Assembly (NCBI GenBank): GCA_017550385.1
Contig: JAFZPJ010000052.1
Coordinates: 1 to 64,000 of the forward strand
Length of the DNA: 64,000 bases
DNA from: Clostridiales bacterium
Lineage (GTDB): Bacteria; Bacillota; Clostridia; Saccharofermentanales; Saccharofermentanaceae
Reading direction: 5' to 3'
Shown: positions 60,271 to 64,000 of the stretch, piece by piece
Position numbering within the stretch: position 1 is the stretch's first letter
Layout: every line of letters begins with the position of its first letter
Translations under genes and position numbers: made by a program
The notes under the pieces: generated by a model
Database searches by the model: none
The model's input: only the letters and a program-made list of their open reading frames with translations
What the model was told of the DNA's origin: nothing

Positions 60271-60868
60271 TACGAAGATAAAGATATGCGGCTTAAGGTC
60301 GGAAGCAGACGTAAAGCTTGTGAATGCATACAAGCCCGAGTACTGCGGATTCATCTTCTGGGAACCGAGCAAGAGATACATCGCGCCGGAGACCGTGAGA
60401 GGACTGGTAAGCCTTCTAGACGCAGATATCACTCCCGTCGGAGTGTTTCTGGACGAAGATATCGATAAGCTGGTTGAAGTCGTAATCACGAGCGGAGTTG
60501 CCATAGTACAGCTACACGGCAAAGAAGATGACGCATACATAGAAGCGGTCAAAGAGCGCACGGGCAAGAAGGTAATAAAATCATTCAAGCCCGCTTCCGC
60601 TGAAGACGTAAGACTTGCGGAAAAGTCAGAAGCGGATATGATAATGTTTGACCCCGGCGCAGGTTCGGGCAAGACTTTTAACTGGGATATCCTTGCAGGC
60701 TGCACCAGGGACTACTTCCTCGCAGGAGGACTCGAACCCGGCAATGCATCGCTTGCGGTAAAGACACTTAAGCCGTACGCGTTGGACGTAAGTTCAGGCG
60801 TCGAGACGGACGGCATCAAAGACGGAAAGAAGATAGAAGAATTCATAAAGAACACGCGCAATGCGTGA
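60263..60868 (+). CDS. trpF: Phosphoribosylanthranilate isomerase
   Basis: This 201-residue (beta-alpha)8 isomerase performs the Amadori rearrangement before TrpC. KIKICGLRSEADVKLVNA has the catalytic Cys, YCGFIFWEPSKRYI the family loop, and IVQLHGKEDD, MFDPGAGSGKTF and LAGGLEPGNASLAVK the phosphate-binding end. The start overlaps trpC by eight bases. Confidence 0.95.
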   Translation: MSDTKIKICGLRSEADVKLVNAYKPEYCGFIFWEPSKRYIAPETVRGLVSLLDADITPVGVFLDEDIDKLVEVVITSGVAIVQLHGKEDDAYIEAVKERTGKKVIKSFKPASAEDVRLAEKSEADMIMFDPGAGSGKTFNWDILAGCTRDYFLAGGLEPGNASLAVKTLKPYALDVSSGVETDGIKDGKKIEEFIKNTRNA

Positions 60869-60883
60869 GAAAAGGAAAACACT

Positions 60884-62074
60884 ATGGCTGATTCAAAAGG
60901 CAGATTCGGCATTCACGGCGGACAGTACATCCCCGAGACACTCATGAACGCCGTTACGGAACTCGAGGAAGCGTACAACCACTATAAGGACGATCCGGAG
61001 TTCAACAAGGAACTCACATATCTGTTCGACGAATATGCGGGAAGACCTTCGAGACTCTACTTCGCTGAGAAGATGAGCAAGGACCTTGGCGGCGCTAAGA
61101 TCTATCTTAAGAGAGAAGATCTTAACCACACCGGTTCGCACAAGATCAATAACGTTCTTGGCCAGGCACTTCTTGCAAAGAAGATGGGCAAGACCAGGCT
61201 CATCGCCGAGACGGGCGCAGGCCAGCACGGCGTTGCTACTGCGACTGCTGCAGCTCTCATGGGCATGGAGTGCGTAGTCTTCATGGGCAAGGTCGATACG
61301 GAGCGTCAGGCGCTTAACGTGTACAGGATGAAACTCCTGGGTGCTTCCGTCGTACCCGTTGAAGACGGAACCGCGACCCTTAAGGATGCGGTATCTGCCA
61401 CGATGCGCGAATGGGCTTCAAGGATCGACGATACGCATTACTGCTTAGGTTCTGTCATGGGTCCTCATCCGTTCCCGACTATCGTAAGGGATTTCCAGGC
61501 GGTCATCTCGAGAGAGTCCAGAGCGCAGATCCTGGAGAAAGAGGGAAGGCTTCCCGACTATGTTCTCGCATGCTGCGGCGGCGGTTCGAATGCGATCGGA
61601 TCCTTCTATCACTACATCAATGACGAGGGCGTCAAGCTCATCGGCTGCGAGGCTGCGGGAAGAGGTATCGATACCTTCGAGACGGCAGCTACTCTGAACA
61701 CAGGTAAGCTCGGAATATTCCACGGCATGAAGTCTTACTTCTGCCAGAACGAGTACGGCCAGATTGCACCCGTATATTCGATCTCGGCTGGTCTCGACTA
61801 TCCCGGCATCGGCCCCGAGCATGCGATGCTCCACGATACGGGAAGGGCTGAGTATGTTGCCGTTACGGATGACGAGGCAGTTGATGCTTTCGAGTATCTG
61901 TCTAAGACAGAGGGCGTCATCCCCGCTATCGAGTCGGCACACGCTGTTGCACATGCCATGAAGCTCGCACCGACTCTCGACAAGGACAAGATAATGATCA
62001 TCACCATCTCCGGCAGAGGCGACAAGGACGTTGCCGCCATCGCACGTTACAGAGGGGAGAACATCTATGAGTAA
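60884..62074 (+). CDS. trpB: Tryptophan synthase beta chain
   Basis: This 396-residue PLP enzyme condenses indole with serine. The start [16 protein letters not shown] and the PLP lysine in [14 protein letters not shown] are typical of the TrpB1 class that pairs with Trp[29 protein letters not shown] and [13 protein letters not shown] complete the fold. AAAGGAAAA precedes the ATG. trpA overlaps its last eight bases. Confidence 0.98.
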   Translation: MADSKGRFGIHGGQYIPETLMNAVTELEEAYNHYKDDPEFNKELTYLFDEYAGRPSRLYFAEKMSKDLGGAKIYLKREDLNHTGSHKINNVLGQALLAKKMGKTRLIAETGAGQHGVATATAAALMGMECVVFMGKVDTERQALNVYRMKLLGASVVPVEDGTATLKDAVSATMREWASRIDDTHYCLGSVMGPHPFPTIVRDFQAVISRESRAQILEKEGRLPDYVLACCGGGSNAIGSFYHYINDEGVKLIGCEAAGRGIDTFETAATLNTGKLGIFHGMKSYFCQNEYGQIAPVYSISAGLDYPGIGPEHAMLHDTGRAEYVAVTDDEAVDAFEYLSKTEGVIPAIESAHAVAHAMKLAPTLDKDKIMIITISGRGDKDVAAIARYRGENIYE

Positions 62075-62843
62075 TATAGCTTCTGCTTTTGCAAACGGAA
62101 AAGCATTCATACCTTTTATCACATGCGGCGACCCCGACCTCGAGACGACCGAAGAATGCGTAGTAAGAATGGAGAAGGCAGGCGCCTCTCTGATCGAGCT
62201 CGGCATTCCGTTCTCTGACCCGACTGCCGAAGGTCCGGTAATCCAGTCCGCGAGCATCAGGGCGTTAGAGGCGGGTGCGACCACGGACAAGATCTTCGAG
62301 ATGGCAAAGCGCCTCCGTGAAGTGCGCGGCGTGAAGGTACCGATGGTTTTCATGACATATGCCAACGTCGTGTTCTCATACGGCGCAGAGAAGTTCTGCG
62401 AGAAGGCCAAGGCCTGCGATATCTCCGGTGTCATCCTGCCGGACGTTCCTTATGAGGAGAAGGGTGAGTTCGCGGATGTTTTCGCGAAGTACGATATGGA
62501 CCTGATCTCGCTCGTATCGCCCGCATCGGAGGACAGGATCGCGATGATCGCATCGGAGGCCACGGGCTTCATCTACGTCGTATCCAGCCTCGGCGTTACA
62601 GGCGTAAGGAGCAGCATCACGACAGACATACATGCACTCTGCGCGAAAATAAAAGAGTCTGCCAAGGTGCCCTGCGCGGTTGGTTTCGGCATATCCACGC
62701 CCGAGCAGGCACAGAAGATGGCAGCGGAAGCTGACGGATGCATCGTAGGTTCTGCGATAGTAAAGCTCCTCGCACAGTATGGCAAGGACGCGCCGGATCA
62801 CATCGAAGAATACGTAAGGTCTATGGTGGAAGCGATCCGTTAA
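62067..62843 (+). CDS. trpA: Tryptophan synthase alpha chain
   Basis: This 258-residue (beta-alpha)8 subunit releases indole from indole-glycerol phosphate. [17 protein letters not shown] contains the catalytic Glu and Asp; [11 protein letters not shown] and [14 protein letters not shown] are the phosphate-binding loops. ATG 62067 is chosen with AGAGGGGA upstream; an in-frame upstream ATG at 62031 is inside trpB. It is the last gene of the operon and its end overlaps the convergent transporter by four bases; no separate terminator is visible. Confidence 0.97.
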   Translation: MSNIASAFANGKAFIPFITCGDPDLETTEECVVRMEKAGASLIELGIPFSDPTAEGPVIQSASIRALEAGATTDKIFEMAKRLREVRGVKVPMVFMTYANVVFSYGAEKFCEKAKACDISGVILPDVPYEEKGEFADVFAKYDMDLISLVSPASEDRIAMIASEATGFIYVVSSLGVTGVRSSITTDIHALCAKIKESAKVPCAVGFGISTPEQAQKMAAEADGCIVGSAIVKLLAQYGKDAPDHIEEYVRSMVEAIR

Positions 62844-63760
62844 GGATCTTTCTTGATCCAGGGTTTGGGAATGCGGTCGAAGTAGCCGTTGTTGTACAGG
62901 AATGCGTAGACGGAAGATCCGATGATTATCACGTATCCGATGATGCTGAGATAATCGGGGACCTCGCCGAGGAAGAGCATTCCAAGGATGGCCGCGAAGA
63001 TGACCGTCGAATAATCGTAGACGGATATCTCTTTTGCAGGACAAGCCGCATATGCAGCGGTTATGGTGAACTGGCCCGTGCATGCCGCGATGCCGGCACC
63101 GATACAGCACAGGAGCTGCGCTATGGTCACGGGCTGGTAGGTCGCGATGATGAAAGGTATGCAGGCGATGCATGAGAACGCCGAGAAGAAGGCGACGATA
63201 AGTGCTTTGCGCTCGCCGTTAAGACTGAGTTTCCTGAGGAACGTATAAGCGATGCCCGCAGTCGCCCCGCCGATGAATCCGATGATGCCCGGGAATACGC
63301 CTTCGCTCGACATCCCTCCGAGAAGGAAGGTCGGCTTGATGACGAATACCGCACCGATGAGAGCGGTGATGATGGCGAGCCACTGGTGGCCGTTCGCGAT
63401 CTCCTTCAACACGAATATGGATGCGATTATCGCGAAGAAGGGTGAGAGCTTGTTCAGGATGAGCGCATCTGCGATGTTGATCTTCGAGATCGCATAGAAG
63501 TTGCAGATGATGCCCACGGTGCCGAACGCGGCGCGCAGGAACAGATACTTGAAGCTGCCCTTCTTCATATGGAACTTCTCGGGCGATCTGATCAGCATCG
63601 GGATGGTGATGATGCAGGCGACGACGTTCCTGAAGAAAGCCTTCATGAAGACCGGCATGTCTCCGGCGAGGTTGATAAAGAGCGCCATTACGGCGAATGC
63701 GAAGGCTGATATGAGAAGGTATATAATACCCTTTTTCCTAGGCGCCATATCCTTGAACAT
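62840..63760 (-). CDS. EamA/DMT-family transporter
   Basis: This 306-residue protein has ten membrane helices arranged as two EamA repeats. The first includes YLLISAFAFAVMALFINLAG and the end FAIIASIFVLKEIANGHQWL, the second ends VIFAAILGMLFLGEVPDYLS, with the EAxx/GE signature at the end of each. The substrate is not predictable; amino acids and metabolites are typical. ATG 63760 has no ribosome site; TAAAAT ends eight bases before it, so the mRNA could start two or three bases before the ATG. A second ATG (63748) is too close to AAGGA. Confidence 0.88.
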   Translation of the reverse strand: MFKDMAPRKKGIIYLLISAFAFAVMALFINLAGDMPVFMKAFFRNVVACIITIPMLIRSPEKFHMKKGSFKYLFLRAAFGTVGIICNFYAISKINIADALILNKLSPFFAIIASIFVLKEIANGHQWLAIITALIGAVFVIKPTFLLGGMSSEGVFPGIIGFIGGATAGIAYTFLRKLSLNGERKALIVAFFSAFSCIACIPFIIATYQPVTIAQLLCCIGAGIAACTGQFTITAAYAACPAKEISVYDYSTVIFAAILGMLFLGEVPDYLSIIGYVIIIGSSVYAFLYNNGYFDRIPKPWIKKDP

Positions 63761-63768
63761 GATGTTAG

Positions 63769-63797
63769 ATTTTATTATTAGGGCGCATAATCTTCAA
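63769..63797 (-). promoter_or_regulatory. Promoter of the DMT transporter, start site near the start codon
   Basis: On the minus strand TTGAAG (63797-63792) and TAAAAT (63774-63769) are separated by 17 bases. Transcription should start at 63761-63763, leaving a leader of one to three bases. Confidence 0.6.
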
Positions 63798-63825
63798 GTG
63801 CGGCCAAATATCAGAAAACTGTGAT

Positions 63826-63854
63826 TTGACACTTGAGCCCGCCCCCAATACAAT
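63826..63854 (+). promoter_or_regulatory. Promoter of the oxidoreductase gene
   Basis: A consensus TTGACA at 63826-63831 and TACAAT at 63849-63854 are separated by 17 bases. The next gene starts 37 bases after the -10. Confidence 0.75.
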
Positions 63855-63891
63855 GGGTTGTGCTTATATTTTATATATAAGGGGGCGAAGT

Positions 63892-64000
63892 ATGTTCAAC
63901 ATAGGTATTATCGGATGCGGAACGATGTCTGCCAGGATGGCGGATGCACTTAAAGGTAATCCTGATATTTGTATCGCAGGTGTTGCATCCCGCGACAGGA
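63892..64000 (+). CDS. Gfo/Idh/MocA-type oxidoreductase, N-terminus (partial)
   Basis: Only the first 36 codons are in the window. The start MFNIGIIGCGTMSARMADAL has a Rossmann GxGxxx nucleotide loop at the very N-terminus, and IAGVASRDR is the second-strand motif of Gfo/Idh/MocA dehydrogenases that act on sugars or related alcohols with NAD(P). GGGGGCG lies just before the ATG. The rest of the gene lies beyond the window end, so neither family nor substrate can be confirmed. Confidence 0.7.
   Translation, partial: MFNIGIIGCGTMSARMADALKGNPDICIAGVASRDR

Noticed and set aside
61445..62434. 329-codon minus-strand frame across trpB and trpA
   Set aside because: It overlaps two certain genes on the other strand and has no domain or ribosome site.
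1..64000. CRISPR arrays, insertion sequences or prophage
   Set aside because: No regularly spaced repeats, transposase-like frames, integrase or phage structural genes were found.

Overview
The window looks like a contiguous piece of a mid-GC, Gram-positive anaerobe of the Bacillota, most likely class Clostridia. Supporting signs are strong AGGAGG-type ribosome sites, a Trp T-box, Pta-AckA acetate fermentation, pyruvate phosphate dikinase, radical-SAM HemZ, a type IV pilus locus without an outer-membrane secretin, Asp23 and YedF-type proteins, and TTGACA/TATAAT promoters. No phage, insertion sequence, rRNA or CRISPR array is visible. Species assignment is not possible from the sequence alone.

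Layout. 1-562: the 3' end of ppdK, its terminator and a 29-residue membrane peptide. 565-5620 (minus): a yebC-led operon encoding a P-loop/Asp23 protein, a CPxC protein, a YedF-like DsrE protein, a fused MntP-ZIP metal transporter and an SGNH hydrolase. Its promoter is bracketed by a 12-bp inverted repeat. 5735-15126: type IV pilus locus (pilB, T, C, M, N, O, then two very short pilins with their own promoters and two minor pilins). 15176-19370: coaW, an acyltransferase-like membrane protein, a DUF3810 metalloprotease and hemZ. 19496-26333: MATE pump, a membrane-bound c-di-GMP phosphodiesterase, tRNA-Pro, an RNA methyltransferase, rpsT and tmcAL. 26399-32206: an anchored unknown protein, pta-ackA and ktrAB. 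32326-45165: pcrA, dgt, yfbR, a cell-wall glucosaminidase, a cohesin-like surface protein, gtrA, folC, an unknown and thrC in close packing. 45249-51186: a leader with an upstream ORF and terminator, carA, a carB-dapF fusion and a HAD phosphatase. 51190-55671: membrane proteins, two lipoproteins and a DJ-1 protein. 55750-62843: a compact structured RNA candidate, then the T-box-controlled trpEGDCFBA operon. 62840-64000: a DMT transporter and the start of an oxidoreductase.

The genes mostly serve core metabolism: tryptophan, threonine, pyrimidine/arginine and lysine/peptidoglycan precursors, nucleotide pool cleaning, K+ uptake and acetate fermentation. A surface-motility module (pili) may be tied to c-di-GMP through the MshEN domain of PilB and the EAL protein.

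The most unusual features are the in-frame CarB-DapF fusion, the MntP-ZIP fusion, an RNA of about 250 nt at 55765-56014 with a loop-loop complementarity and a tiny ORF behind a 9-nt perfect Shine-Dalgarno, the carA leader with a 30-codon upstream ORF ending just before a terminator, several genes whose promoter places transcription start on or next to the start codon (leaderless), and 56-61-residue mature pilins.
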